DNA of 64,000 nt, taken from NCBI GenBank assembly GCA_016715765.1, contig JADJZJ010000006.1, positions 93,630 through 157,629 on the forward strand, in the 5' to 3' direction. The translations under genes were made by a program, and so were the position numbers. Source of the DNA: Opitutaceae bacterium (GTDB lineage: Bacteria > Verrucomicrobiota > Verrucomicrobiia > Opitutales > Opitutaceae). Shown piece after piece: positions 1 through 8,241 of this stretch. The notes below the pieces were generated by a model. It saw only the letters and a list, made by a program, of their open reading frames with translations. It searched no databases and was not told where the DNA came from. Numbering within the stretch: position 1 is the first letter of the stretch; every line of letters starts with the position of its first letter.

Positions 1-1153
1 AGATGATCGTCTCGTGCTTCTTCGCGAGGCCGATGAGGGCGGGCGGCTCGACGCCGATGGCGACGAAGGCCTTGAGCGCGGCGGCGATCTGGCCGCGGCC
101 GCCGTCAATGACGACCAGGTCGGGCAGGAGCTTGCCCTCGTCGGCGAGCCGGCGGTAGCGGCGGCCGACGACCTCCTCCATGGCCTTGAAGTCGTCGTTG
201 CCGATGAAGCTCCGGATCTGGAAGCGGCGGTAATGGTCCTTGTCCGGCCGGCCGTCGGTGAAGTGCACCATCGAGGCCACGACATAGGTGCCGGAGATGT
301 GCGAGATGTCGAAGCACTCCATGTGCCGCGGCGGGACCGCGAGATTCAGCGTCGCCTGCAGCGTGTCGAGCGCCTCCTGGTCGGGCCGAAGGAGGGTGCG
401 GTCGCGCTCGAACCGGCGGGTGCGGGCGAGGGTGCCTTCCAATGCGGTGATCAGGTCGCGCAGCTCGGCGGCCTTCTCGTAGGCCTGGCGGGCGGCGGCG
501 GCGGTCATCTCGGCGCGCAGGGCCTCGAGCCATTCGCGGGACTTGCCGTCGAGAAAGGCGCAGGCGGCCTCCACCCGCGCACGGTAGTCGGCGGGGGTGA
601 CCACGTTGGCCTGGGCGTAGATTTCCTGCCGGACGTCGTCGTAGAGCTTCCAGGTGCCGTCGGGGAGCTTCTGCGGCGTGGCGTCGCCGAGCAGGACGCC
701 GAACTGCTTGCGCATCTGCGCGAGGGTCTTGCGGAGCAGGCCGGAGTGGGCGAAGGGGCCGAAGTAGCGCGAGCGGGTGTCCTTGCGGATGCGGGTCAGG
801 GCGAAGCGCGGCAGTTCCTGCGCAAAGTCCACGCGGACGAGCAGGAAGCGCTTGTCGTCGGTGAAGTCGGTGTTGTAGCGCGGCCGCCACTGCTTGATCA
901 GCCGGCCTTCGAGCAGCAGGGCCTCGGGCTCGGACTTCACCTCGATCGTGTCGAGGTCGGCGATGGTCTCGATCAGGGCCTTGATCTTCGGATGCACGCG
1001 CCGGTCGCGGCCCGGTTGGAAATAGGAGGACACGCGCTTGCGCAGGCTCTTGGCCTTGCCCACGTAGATGATGCGGCCGAGACGGTCCTTCATCAGGTAC
1101 ACGCCCGGCTTCTCCGGGAGGGCGCGCACCTTGGCCTTGAGGTCAACGCTCAT
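1..1153 (-). CDS. uvrC: Excinuclease ABC subunit C, N-terminal part (runs off the window)
   Basis: UvrC is the nuclease of nucleotide excision repair that cuts DNA on both sides of a lesion marked by UvrAB. The visible 384 codons begin MSVDLKAKVRALPEKPGVYL. They contain the GIY-YIG 3'-incision domain (GVYLMKD then IIYVGKAK, about residues 17-35), a UVR helical motif (EKAAELRD, about residue 225) and the start of the 5'-incision RNase H-like domain (ECFDISHISG near 276, VVIDGGRGQ near 348). UvrC is usually about 600 residues, so roughly the last third lies outside. The ATG at 1153 is chosen because it gives the usual short lead to the GIY-YIG domain. Its first bases overlap the stop codon of the kinase remnant at 1150-1227. 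cinA diverges from it. Confidence 0.95.
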   Translation of the reverse strand, partial: MSVDLKAKVRALPEKPGVYLMKDRLGRIIYVGKAKSLRKRVSSYFQPGRDRRVHPKIKALIETIADLDTIEVKSEPEALLLEGRLIKQWRPRYNTDFTDDKRFLLVRVDFAQELPRFALTRIRKDTRSRYFGPFAHSGLLRKTLAQMRKQFGVLLGDATPQKLPDGTWKLYDDVRQEIYAQANVVTPADYRARVEAACAFLDGKSREWLEALRAEMTAAAARQAYEKAAELRDLITALEGTLARTRRFERDRTLLRPDQEALDTLQATLNLAVPPRHMECFDISHISGTYVVASMVHFTDGRPDKDHYRRFQIRSFIGNDDFKAMEEVVGRRYRRLADEGKLLPDLVVIDGGRGQIAAALKAFVAIGVEPPALIGLAKKHETII

Positions 1154-1227
1154 GGCTGGAGGGCTCGGGCGAGGCTGGTTTTGCCAGAGCTGGAGGTGCC
1201 GTTGAGCAGAATGACGTCGGGTGACAT
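1150..1227 (-). pseudogene. 25-codon remnant of a P-loop kinase (CPT-like) overlapping the uvrC start
   Basis: This short frame reads MSPDVILLNGTSSSGKTSLA followed by RALQP and a TGA that overlaps the uvrC ATG (ATGA). NGTSSSGKTSLARAL is a Walker A loop in the style of the chloramphenicol-phosphotransferase-like small kinases, with the usual N-terminal strand (VILLNG) before it. Those proteins are about 170-190 residues, so only the first strand, P-loop and start of the next helix remain. I infer that the body of the kinase gene was deleted up to the uvrC start. It could still be translated as a leader coupled to uvrC. Confidence 0.5.
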
Positions 1228-1303
1228 GGGGGAGGTGCCGGGCGGGTTTCAATGTCACCGCTGGCATTTTGCCAAAATCGGCCTATTTGTGTTTCCCGCA
1301 AGT
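1228..1303. promoter_or_regulatory. Divergent uvrC/cinA promoter region with an A/T-armed palindrome
   Basis: The 76 bp between the kinase remnant/uvrC and cinA must hold both promoters. It contains ATTTTG-C-CAAAAT (1266-1278), a perfect inverted repeat and a plausible operator for a DNA-damage or other regulator. No known LexA box could be matched by eye. Confidence 0.3.
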
Positions 1304-2632
1304 ATGGTTTCTTCCAGCCCATTCCCGGCCGGCGCCTCGCGTCCGGCCAAACGTTACGAATTGCTCACGCTCGGTGACGAGCTGCTGCTCGGGCTCACGG
1401 CCAACGGCCACCTGACCTTCATCGGGGCCCAGCTGGGCCGCCGGGGCGTGATGCTGGCGCGCAACGTGACCATCACCGACGAGGCGGTGGACATCGCGCG
1501 CCAGTTCCGCGAGAGCTGGGCGCAGGCCGACGTCATCATCACCACCGGCGGCCTGGGGCCGACCTGCGACGACCGCACCCGCGAGGTCATCGCCGAGGTG
1601 CTGGGGCAGAAGCTGGTGTTCGATCCGGCGATCGAGCAGGCGATCATTGACCGGTTCAACAAGTTCGGGCGCAAGATGACGCCGAACAACCTCAAGCAGG
1701 CCTACAAGTTCGAGCGCGGCGAGGTGCTGCCCAACGCCAACGGCACGGCGCCGGGGCTCTGGGTCGAACAGGACGGCAAGGTGCTCTGCATGCTGCCCGG
1801 GCCGCCGAACGAATTGCAGCCGATGTTCACCGAGCAGGTGCTGCCGCGGCTGGCCGCGCTCGGCCTGGCCGGCGACCGCGAGGCCTACGTGCAGATCCGG
1901 ACCGCCGGCATCGGCGAGTCGGCGCTGGAGACCAAGCTCCAGCCGGTGTTCGACCGGTACGGCGACGCGATGAGCGTGGCCTTCTGCGCGCACCAGGGGC
2001 AGGTGGACTGCCGGCTGAGTTCGCCGGACGGACGGCTTTCCTTCACGCAACTCGACGAGATCGCGGCCGAGTGCGCCCGGCTGCTCGGCGAGGATTTCAT
2101 GAGCTACGGTTACGACGGCCTGGCCAAGGTCTGCGCCGACCTGCTGCGCGCGCAGGAAAAAACCCTCGCGGTGGCGGAGACGGCGACCGGCGGTTTGCTG
2201 GCGAATGCGTTCACCGACATCTGCGGGGCTTCGAAGTTTTTCGCCGGCGGCGTGGTGTGCTATTCGAACGAGGCGAAGATGACGCTGCTCGACTGTCCCG
2301 AGTGCCTGATTTCGCAGCACGGCGCGGTCAGCGCCGAGTGCGCCGTGGCGATGGCCACCGGCGTGGCCGAGAGCCTGGGGGCGGATTTCGCGGTGGCGGT
2401 GACGGGTTTCGCCGGCCCCTGCGGCGGCACGAAGGAGAATCCCGTCGGCACCATCTACATCGCGTTGCACGCACCGCACGGCGTGTGGTCGAAGAAGCTC
2501 AGTTATCCCGGTCCGCGGACGACCGTGAAGGTGCGGGCGGTGAACGCCGCGCTGGACTGGCTCCGCCGCGAACTGGTGCGAAGCCAGACCGGCCAGAACG
2601 TGCCGTCCCGGAGGTCCGGGGCGATGCAGTAG
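1304..2632 (+). CDS. cinA: CinA-family protein (MoCF domain plus NMN amidase-like domain)
   Basis: CinA proteins join an N-terminal MoaB/MogA-like (COG1058) pyrophosphatase domain to a C-terminal PncC-like nicotinamide-mononucleotide amidase domain; they act in pyridine-nucleotide salvage and were first named for competence/damage induction. The 442-residue product fits the family (about 410-430). The N-domain starts YELLTLGDELLLG and has TTGGLGPTCDD and LPGPPNEL. The C-domain has AETATGGLLA, the Tyr/Lys segment GGVVCYSNEAK and AGPCGGT. In most relatives the amidase motif is ESCTGG; here the Ser is Thr and the Cys is Ala, so amidase activity is uncertain. The open frame extends upstream only as an antisense shadow of uvrC. 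ATG 1304 gives the family-like start. Confidence 0.9.
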   Translation: MVSSSPFPAGASRPAKRYELLTLGDELLLGLTANGHLTFIGAQLGRRGVMLARNVTITDEAVDIARQFRESWAQADVIITTGGLGPTCDDRTREVIAEVLGQKLVFDPAIEQAIIDRFNKFGRKMTPNNLKQAYKFERGEVLPNANGTAPGLWVEQDGKVLCMLPGPPNELQPMFTEQVLPRLAALGLAGDREAYVQIRTAGIGESALETKLQPVFDRYGDAMSVAFCAHQGQVDCRLSSPDGRLSFTQLDEIAAECARLLGEDFMSYGYDGLAKVCADLLRAQEKTLAVAETATGGLLANAFTDICGASKFFAGGVVCYSNEAKMTLLDCPECLISQHGAVSAECAVAMATGVAESLGADFAVAVTGFAGPCGGTKENPVGTIYIALHAPHGVWSKKLSYPGPRTTVKVRAVNAALDWLRRELVRSQTGQNVPSRRSGAMQ

Positions 2633-2688
2633 TTGTAGCCGGGGTCGCTGACCCCCGGCTTCAAATGGCCTGCAAGCCTGTATCCTCA

Positions 2689-2751
2689 CTGTAGGAGCGG
2701 CTTTATGCCGCGATGTTGCGTAACCTTCGCGGCATAAAGCCGCTCCTACAG
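2689..2751. repeat. Type A palindromic repeat, copy 1 (after cinA)
   Basis: Perfect 25-bp inverted repeat with a 13-nt loop; arms run from CTGTAGGAGCGGCTTTATGC to its mirror ending CTCCTACAG. It sits 57 bp after the cinA stop. A smaller hairpin (GCCGGGGTC-GCT-GACCCCCGGC, about 2638-2659) lies between them. Related copies are at 4454, 19806, 29003, 47752 and 61876, with a half copy at 37099. Confidence 0.9.
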
Positions 2752-2944
2752 CCAAACCCCGTCCGCGCACCACGCCGGCAGGGCGCTTACCATGCGGCTA
2801 ACCTTTTTAACCACAGATTGCACAGATGGGCACAGATGTTTGAACGCCCGTCTGCAACCGACAGCCGGCGGCATAGCGTGAACTCCGGATCAGTTCCTAG
2901 CACTAATCCGTCAGGTGCTTGGACTGACGCTCAGAATTCAAACT

Positions 2945-3016
2945 TTGCCGCGGATCACGCGGATGGACGCGGATAGCGGAGGTATTATCCGCGATCATTC
3001 GCGTAATCCGCGGGAA
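2945..3016. repeat. Type B palindromic repeat, copy 1, in a 543-bp gene-free stretch
   Basis: Imperfect palindrome built from GCGGATCACGCGGAT units and the mirrored ATCCGCG units; further copies are at 18362 and 62505. The rest of 2633-3175 holds the type A repeat, a CACAGATTGCACAGATGGGC-type repeat near 2813 and no credible gene. Confidence 0.8.
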
Positions 3017-3175
3017 ATGATTGCCCGAGCCCTGGTCACCGAAAGAGGTCGTTCATAAAACCTAACGGAGTAGTGCTGATATTTGAGAGGGCGTTTTTCC
3101 CCAACTCAACCCAGACCAACCGCCTGCAATTTCGGTTGAACCGACAAACCATCGGTTCAATCAACGTTCTGCAAA

Positions 3176-3652
3176 ATGGAAGAGCGTGTGACACTCCGTC
3201 CGGTTAAGACTGACGATCTCCCGATCTTCTTTGTTCATCAGCTCGATCCCGAGGCCACCAGGCTCGCCGCATTCCCCGCGCGGGATCGGGCTGCGTTTTT
3301 TACCCATTGGACCACCAATATCCTCGGCAATCCCGCGGCCGCAAACCGCACGATTCTCGCGGGCGACCACGTTGCCGGATACATTGGCGCCTGGACCGAT
3401 GCCGCATCCAACGACCGGCTCATCTGCTATTGGATCGGCCGTGAGTTCTGGGGCCGCGGTATCGCCTCCGCGGCATTGTTGCAGTTCCTTCGCTTTGAGT
3501 TGACGCGGCCACTGAGTGCCCGCGTCGCCAAGCACAATCTCGGCTCAATTCGCGTGCTCGAGAAAGCCGGGTTCGCTCGCGTTGGCGAAGATGCGTTTTC
3601 CTTGCCGGGCGATAACCGCGTGGAAGAGTTTGTCTATTTTCTCGGCGCTTGA
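3176..3652 (+). CDS. GNAT-family N-acetyltransferase (RimJ/RimL type)
   Basis: A 158-residue single-domain acetyltransferase. The N-terminus (VTLRPVKTDDLPIFF) is the usual first strand/helix. The acetyl-CoA pyrophosphate loop is FWGRGIASAALLQF (about 91-104), and the C-terminal NLGSIRVLEKAGFARVGED is the hallmark of the RimJ/RimL-like branch, which acetylates protein N-termini, small amines or antibiotics. The substrate cannot be read from sequence. It appears to be a stand-alone gene; the next gene starts 90 bp later on the same strand. Confidence 0.85.
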   Translation: MEERVTLRPVKTDDLPIFFVHQLDPEATRLAAFPARDRAAFFTHWTTNILGNPAAANRTILAGDHVAGYIGAWTDAASNDRLICYWIGREFWGRGIASAALLQFLRFELTRPLSARVAKHNLGSIRVLEKAGFARVGEDAFSLPGDNRVEEFVYFLGA

Positions 3653-3742
3653 ATCCATCTCGGCCAAACCACACGGCGGAACCAGCCTCGCCAAGCCGGG
3701 GTGGTTCATCAAACGTCGGAAAGTAGCCGTTCGGAGGCGCCT

Positions 3743-4180
3743 ATGTCGGTACCGAAAACCAAACCCACCAAGGTCAGTGCCGCGAGTCACATCGCGGCCA
3801 TTGCGAACGAGGAGCAACGGGATGACGCCCGGCGTCTGGTTGTTCTCATGCGAAAAATTACCAAGGAAGAACCAAGGATGTGGGGACCAAGCATCGTGGG
3901 ATTCGGGAGCTACCATTACAAATACGCCAGCGGTCACGAAGGCGATTCCGCGCTCGCGGCGTTTGCCGCGCGGGGCAGGGAGTTGGTTGTTTACATCGCG
4001 CCGGACTTCGAAGGTCGGGACGGCTTGCTGGCCAAGCTGGGAGAGCACAGGACCGGGAAGGTATGTGTCTACATCAGGCGCCTGGCCGACGTTGATCTGA
4101 AGGCCCTGGAGAAGCTGGTAGCCCTATCGGTGGCAGATATGAAGAGCCGCTATCCGGAGCCCGAGGCACACGGCGCCTAA
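3743..4180 (+). CDS. DUF1801-family protein
   Basis: A 145-residue soluble protein with the DUF1801 pattern (YdhG-like fold): a helical N-terminus, RMWGPSIVGFGSYHYKYASG in the middle and the segment CVYIRRLADVDLKALEKLV at the end. The biochemical role is unknown; relatives are small cytoplasmic proteins. The frame is open back to 3701, but ATG 3743 is preceded at the right distance by GGAG (3734-3737) and matches the usual start, so it is preferred. Confidence 0.8.
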   Translation: MSVPKTKPTKVSAASHIAAIANEEQRDDARRLVVLMRKITKEEPRMWGPSIVGFGSYHYKYASGHEGDSALAAFAARGRELVVYIAPDFEGRDGLLAKLGEHRTGKVCVYIRRLADVDLKALEKLVALSVADMKSRYPEPEAHGA

Positions 4181-4310
4181 CCCTGCGTTGCATCGGACTC
4201 GCCTGCGACGAGCGGGTGAAATCAGGAACCGTGCGTAGTATGCAATGAAGCAGGTTCCTCTGCGTGTCAGTTGGGTAGCGAAGGCCGGTCCGCGCGCGCG
4301 GGGACGTGCT

Positions 4311-4334
4311 CCACTCGCTCACGCTCGTAGCTAC
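4311..4334. repeat. Type C repeat, half copy
   Basis: CCACTCGCTCACGCTCGTAG followed by CTAC matches one arm of the complete inverted repeats at 16452-16504 and 36819-36890. The other arm is absent here. Stretch 4181-4533 otherwise holds only this, part of a type H-like repeat (near 4422-4446) and the type A copy at 4454. Confidence 0.7.
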
Positions 4335-4453
4335 AATTTCTGAATGGACCGATCCGGCCGCTCACTCCGCAATCTGAGGCAGCGGCTTTGGGTAGCGTCC
4401 GGCCGGCGGACGTGGATCGACCCGCCCGGAGGTCGGGCCCTACCTTTCGGGCA

Positions 4454-4517
4454 CTGTAGGAGCGGCTTTAGGCCGCGAGGGTTGCGCGATGATCGCGGCG
4501 TAAAGCCGCTCCTACAG
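4454..4517. repeat. Type A palindromic repeat, copy 2
   Basis: Same arms as copy 1 with one mismatch between arms (TTTAGGCCGCGA against TCGCGGCGTAAA). It lies 16 bp beyond the stop of the minus-strand isochorismatase-like gene, so it could end the importer operon transcript. Confidence 0.85.
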
Positions 4518-4533
4518 CCAAGCCCCGGGCCGC

Positions 4534-5352
4534 TCAGCGCGGCGGCAGGGTACGGACCATGCGGGTGAAATCCTCGAGGCCGAAGACGAAGCCCCATTGC
4601 AGGGCGATGCGCCAGAGGGCCTGCTCCTTCTCGCGTTCGCCGCGGGCGGTCTCGCGGTTCTCGATGGCGGTGACGGCCTCGCGAATGGCCGAGCACATCA
4701 CCCCGTGCTGGCCCATGTCCACCATGCCGCCGGGGGACATGACGAGGCACCAATTGATGGCAAAGCCGATATAAACAAGATGATTGATGCCGCGGTCGAG
4801 GCAGAGCGCGGTGAGCTGGTGGCCGTTCTCCGCGATGGGCTCGTCGCCCACGGGCCGGGCCTCGGGCGCAAAATCCAGCTCACGGTAACGGGCGCTGATG
4901 TCGGCCCAGTTGCGGGCGCCGCCGATCGCCTGGTCGCGGCGGAATTGCTGCATGCGTTCCCACACCGGGTCCTTGGCCACGCGGACACTGGACGGGGTCG
5001 GGCCGGCGAGCCGCACGGTCTGCTGATAACCGGGCAGGTGCGAATAGTAGTCGCGGCCGCCGACCACGTGAAACAGCGGCAGCGACGAGGCGCGCACGGC
5101 GGTGAGCAGGGGCGGGAACACTTCCTGGAGAATCCGCCGGATGCGGGGCATGGACTCGGTGGAGCGCCACAATCCCGGCCAGCGTTCGGCCGTGCCGCCG
5201 TCCCACGCATGCATGACGACGAGGGCGGTGTGGGCCGGCGCGAGTTCGACGTCGGCGGTCTGCCAGCCGCCGTAGGCTTCACCGGGGACGTCGCGGGTGT
5301 AGTCGGCGTCGAACTGCCGGTAATAGCTGGCGGGGAGACGGACCGGATCCAT
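4534..5352 (-). CDS. Isochorismatase-like cysteine hydrolase
   Basis: The 272-residue product has the outline of the isochorismatase/nicotinamidase cysteine-hydrolase fold: a first strand ending in a candidate catalytic Asp (ALVVMHAWDG, D51), and late in the chain the strand-loop GFAINWC with candidate nucleophile Cys202. Members hydrolyse amides or vinyl ethers. It is longer than the usual 180-220 residues, with an extra N-terminal segment of about 40 residues. It is the last gene of the importer operon, 12 bp after the OppF-type ATPase, so it may process the imported compound. Its substrate is unknown. Confidence 0.65.
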   Translation of the reverse strand: MDPVRLPASYYRQFDADYTRDVPGEAYGGWQTADVELAPAHTALVVMHAWDGGTAERWPGLWRSTESMPRIRRILQEVFPPLLTAVRASSLPLFHVVGGRDYYSHLPGYQQTVRLAGPTPSSVRVAKDPVWERMQQFRRDQAIGGARNWADISARYRELDFAPEARPVGDEPIAENGHQLTALCLDRGINHLVYIGFAINWCLVMSPGGMVDMGQHGVMCSAIREAVTAIENRETARGEREKEQALWRIALQWGFVFGLEDFTRMVRTLPPR

Positions 5353-5364
5353 GGCCGCGGAAAA

Positions 5365-6252
5365 TCAGCTCGCGGCCGTGGCGTCGAGCCGGGCCAGTTC
5401 CTCGCCGACGTTGAAGTTCATCGGGACATCAGGGTCGGGCGAAGGCACGGCGGACAGCAGCAGGCGCGTGTAGGGGTGGGCCGGCGCGGCGAAGATCTGC
5501 GAGGTCCCGGCCAGTTCCACCAGCCGCCCGTGGCGCATGACGGCCACGCGGTCGCAGAAGTTGCGGACCACATCGAGGTTGTGCGCGACAAAGAGGTACG
5601 TGAGCTGCAGTTCCCGCTGGAGTTCCTTCAAGAGGTCCAGCACCTGCGCCTGCACCGAGACGTCGAGGGCCGAGGTGGCCTCATCGCAGACCACCAGCGC
5701 CGGCCGCATGATGAGGGCGCGGGCGATGCCGATGCGCTGGCGCTGGCCGCCGCTGAAGGCGTGCGGGTAGCGGACGCGGTGCTCGGGCTTGAGGCCGACG
5801 CGCTGCAGCATGTCGGCGACGCGCTCCTCGCGTTCCGTGCGGCGGGCCAGGCCGTGCAGCAGCAGCGGCTCGCCCACGATGTCGCCCACCGTCATCCGCG
5901 GGTTGAGCGAGGAGAACGGATCCTGGAAGATCATCTGGAAGTGCTGGCGCAGGGGCTTGAGCTGGCCGTCGGACAATTTCACCAGGTCAACCGGGTCGAG
6001 TCCGGGCGGCCGGAAGATCACCTCGCCGGCGGTGGGCTGCACCGCGCGCAGGATGCAGCGGGCGGTGGTGGTCTTGCCCGAGCCGCTTTCGCCGACGAGC
6101 CCGAGGGTCTCGCCGGGGGCGAGGTCGAAGCTCACGTCGTCCACGGCCTTGATGAGCTTGGTGACGCGCGGCCGGAAGCCGCGGCTCATGACCGGGAAAT
6201 GCTTGGTCAGACCGCGGACGGACAGGAGGGGGGCCGGAGCAGGGGTGTTCAT
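5365..6252 (-). CDS. Peptide/oligosaccharide ABC transporter ATP-binding protein (OppF/DppF type)
   Basis: Cytoplasmic ATPase subunit, 295 residues. Walker A is GESGSGKTT (about 54-62), followed by Q-loop MIFQDPFSSLNPRM, signature SGGQRQRIGIARAL, Walker B LVVCDEATSALD and H-loop VAHNLDVV; the C-terminus has the oligopeptide-family tail. It pairs with the OppD-type ATPase encoded just upstream. The start ATG at 6252 overlaps that gene's TGA in an ATGA, indicating translational coupling. The open frame continues upstream to 6435 only as a shadow of the neighbour. Confidence 0.93.
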   Translation of the reverse strand: MNTPAPAPLLSVRGLTKHFPVMSRGFRPRVTKLIKAVDDVSFDLAPGETLGLVGESGSGKTTTARCILRAVQPTAGEVIFRPPGLDPVDLVKLSDGQLKPLRQHFQMIFQDPFSSLNPRMTVGDIVGEPLLLHGLARRTEREERVADMLQRVGLKPEHRVRYPHAFSGGQRQRIGIARALIMRPALVVCDEATSALDVSVQAQVLDLLKELQRELQLTYLFVAHNLDVVRNFCDRVAVMRHGRLVELAGTSQIFAAPAHPYTRLLLSAVPSPDPDVPMNFNVGEELARLDATAAS

Positions 6253-7103
6253 CGGCGGAGGGCGTGGCGGCTGGGCAGCGCATCCAGCAGGGCTTTGGTG
6301 TAGGCGTGCTGCGGATTCTTCAGGACGGCGCGGACCGGACCCTGCTCGACCAGGCGGCCGCGGTGCATGACGGCGACGTCGTCGGCCATCTGCGCCACCA
6401 CGCCGAAGTCGTGGGTGATGAGGAGCACCGAGCATCCGATCTCGCGTTGCAGGCTGCGGATCAGGCCGAGCACCTGCGCCTGCACGGTCACGTCCAGCGC
6501 GGTGGTCGGTTCGTCGGCGATCAGCAATTCGGGCCGGCAGACCAGGGCCATGGCAATGACGACGCGCTGGCGCATGCCGCCGGACAGCTCGTGGGGATAC
6601 TGTTGAAAACGATGGGCGGGGTCGGGGATGCCGACCTTGCCGAGCATGTCGATGGCGATGTCGCGGGCCGCGGCCTTCTTCACCGGCTGGTGCAGCAAAA
6701 TCGCCTCGCAGATCTGGTCGCCCACGGTGTGCACCGGGGAGAGCGCGGTCATCGGCTCCTGGAAGATCATGCTCACCAGCCCGCCGCGCACCTTGTAGAG
6801 CATGGGGGAGCGTTCATTGAGCGCGGCGATGTCGATGTCGCCCATCCGCGCCGAGCGCAGCAGAATGCGGCCGCCGCTGATCCGGCCCGGGGGCTGGATC
6901 AGGCGCAGGATGGAATGGCTCGTGACGCTCTTGCCGCTGCCGCTCTCGCCCACGAGCGCGAGCGTGCGGCCCCGGCGGACATTGAAGCTGATGCCATCCA
7001 CGGCCGCGACCTCGCCGTCGTCGGTCCTGAAGTGGGTGGACAGGTTCTCGACTTCCAGCACGGCGTCGGAAACAGGGGCGTTGGGCAGGTCGGACGAAAG
7101 CAT
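6249..7103 (-). CDS. Peptide/oligosaccharide ABC transporter ATP-binding protein (OppD/DppD type)
   Basis: First of the two ATPases, about 284 residues. Walker A is GESGSGKSV, Q-loop MIFQEPMTALSPVHT, signature LSGGMRQRVVIAMAL, Walker B LLIADEPTTALDVTVQ and H-loop ITHDFGVV. The ATG at 7103 lies 4 bp after the OppC stop and gives MLSSDLPNAP. An alternative in-frame ATG at 7151 would overlap OppC by 44 bp. The 3' end overlaps the next gene by 4 nt. Confidence 0.92.
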   Translation of the reverse strand: MLSSDLPNAPVSDAVLEVENLSTHFRTDDGEVAAVDGISFNVRRGRTLALVGESGSGKSVTSHSILRLIQPPGRISGGRILLRSARMGDIDIAALNERSPMLYKVRGGLVSMIFQEPMTALSPVHTVGDQICEAILLHQPVKKAAARDIAIDMLGKVGIPDPAHRFQQYPHELSGGMRQRVVIAMALVCRPELLIADEPTTALDVTVQAQVLGLIRSLQREIGCSVLLITHDFGVVAQMADDVAVMHRGRLVEQGPVRAVLKNPQHAYTKALLDALPSRHALRR

Positions 7104-7107
7104 GGGG

Positions 7108-8241
7108 TCAACGGGCGGAGTAGGGGTCGGCGGCGTCGCGCATGGCGTCACCGGCGAAGTTGAACGAGAGAATGGTCAGGACAATGAACAACACCGGGGC
7201 GAGAAGCCAAGGGTAGTTCGCGACCGTCTGCAGATTCTGGCAGTCCTGCAGCATCACGCCCCAGCTGACGATCGGCGGGCGCAGGCCGAGGCCGAGAAAG
7301 CTGAGGACGGTTTCGCCGAGGATCATGCCCGGCACGCTCAGGGTGAGGGTGACGATGATGTGGCTGGTGAAGCCCGGCACGAGATGCCGGAAGAGCACGC
7401 GGGCGTGGCTCGCGCCGAGCAACCGGGCGGCGACGGCGTAGTCCTCCTCGCGCAGGGACAGAATTTTGCCGCGCACGACGCGGGCCAGGCCGGTCCAGCC
7501 GATGAGGCTCAGGGCGATCGTCACGCAGAAATACACGCTCAGCGGCGACCACTCGGCGGGGAAGATCGCGCCGAAGGCGAGCCAGAGCGGGAGTTGCGGG
7601 AGGGCGTTGATGACCTCGATGAGGCGTTGGATGAGGTTGTCCCAGCCACCGCCGACGTAGCCGGAGATGCCGCCGAGCGTGACGCCGAGCACGAAGGTGA
7701 TGACGATGGAGATGAGGCCCACCGACAGGCTGATGCGCGCGCCATAGAACAACCGGCTCAGGACGTCGTGGCCGTATTTGTCGGCACCCAGCAGGTAAAA
7801 GACCGCGCCGGTTTCGCCCGCGCGTCCCCCGGCGGTCAGGGCGGCGCGGTCGAGCCCGAAGAAGTGCCGCTCCATGGGAATGACACCCCACAGCCGGTAG
7901 GGTTCGCCGCGCACGAAGAAGCCGAGCGGGATCGTCACCGTGCGGTCCTCGACGTAGCTCCGGGCGAAGGTCACGGGGTTGTCGAAGCGGCGCATGGCGT
8001 TCACGTGCAAGCCGTCCGTGAAATTGAAGCGGATCGGCTGGGGCGGGCAGTAGGAGTATTCCAGGTTGCGCCAGTCCCGGGTGGTGGGGGCGAAGAATTC
8101 GCAGCCGGCGGCCAGCACATAGAGGATGATCAGCAGGAAGAACGCGGCCATGCCGAGCTTGTGCCGGGCAAAGCGGCGCCGGGTCAGCTCCCAGGGCGAG
8201 AGGACGGCTTCGGTGCGGACGGCGGGAAGGTCGTCGCTCAT
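7108..8241 (-). CDS. Peptide/oligosaccharide ABC transporter permease (OppC/DppC type)
   Basis: Inner-membrane permease, 377 residues. The first transmembrane helix (about 29-47, MAAFFLLIILYVLAAG) is followed by an unusually long periplasmic loop of about 100 residues. The core has five more helices, and the cytoplasmic EAA loop DYAVAARLLGASHARVLFRH contacts the ATPases. FGADKYGHDVLSR-type sequence (LLGADKYGHDVLSRL) is typical of the OppC branch. It overlaps the upstream SBP-permease gene by 4 nt (8238-8241), so the subunits are probably made in fixed proportion. Confidence 0.92.
   Translation of the reverse strand: MSDDLPAVRTEAVLSPWELTRRRFARHKLGMAAFFLLIILYVLAAGCEFFAPTTRDWRNLEYSYCPPQPIRFNFTDGLHVNAMRRFDNPVTFARSYVEDRTVTIPLGFFVRGEPYRLWGVIPMERHFFGLDRAALTAGGRAGETGAVFYLLGADKYGHDVLSRLFYGARISLSVGLISIVITFVLGVTLGGISGYVGGGWDNLIQRLIEVINALPQLPLWLAFGAIFPAEWSPLSVYFCVTIALSLIGWTGLARVVRGKILSLREEDYAVAARLLGASHARVLFRHLVPGFTSHIIVTLTLSVPGMILGETVLSFLGLGLRPPIVSWGVMLQDCQNLQTVANYPWLLAPVLFIVLTILSFNFAGDAMRDAADPYSAR

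Noticed and set aside
14..1303. Long upstream extension of the cinA frame
   Set aside because: It is antisense to uvrC, whose domains are unmistakable on the minus strand; the extension has no family features.
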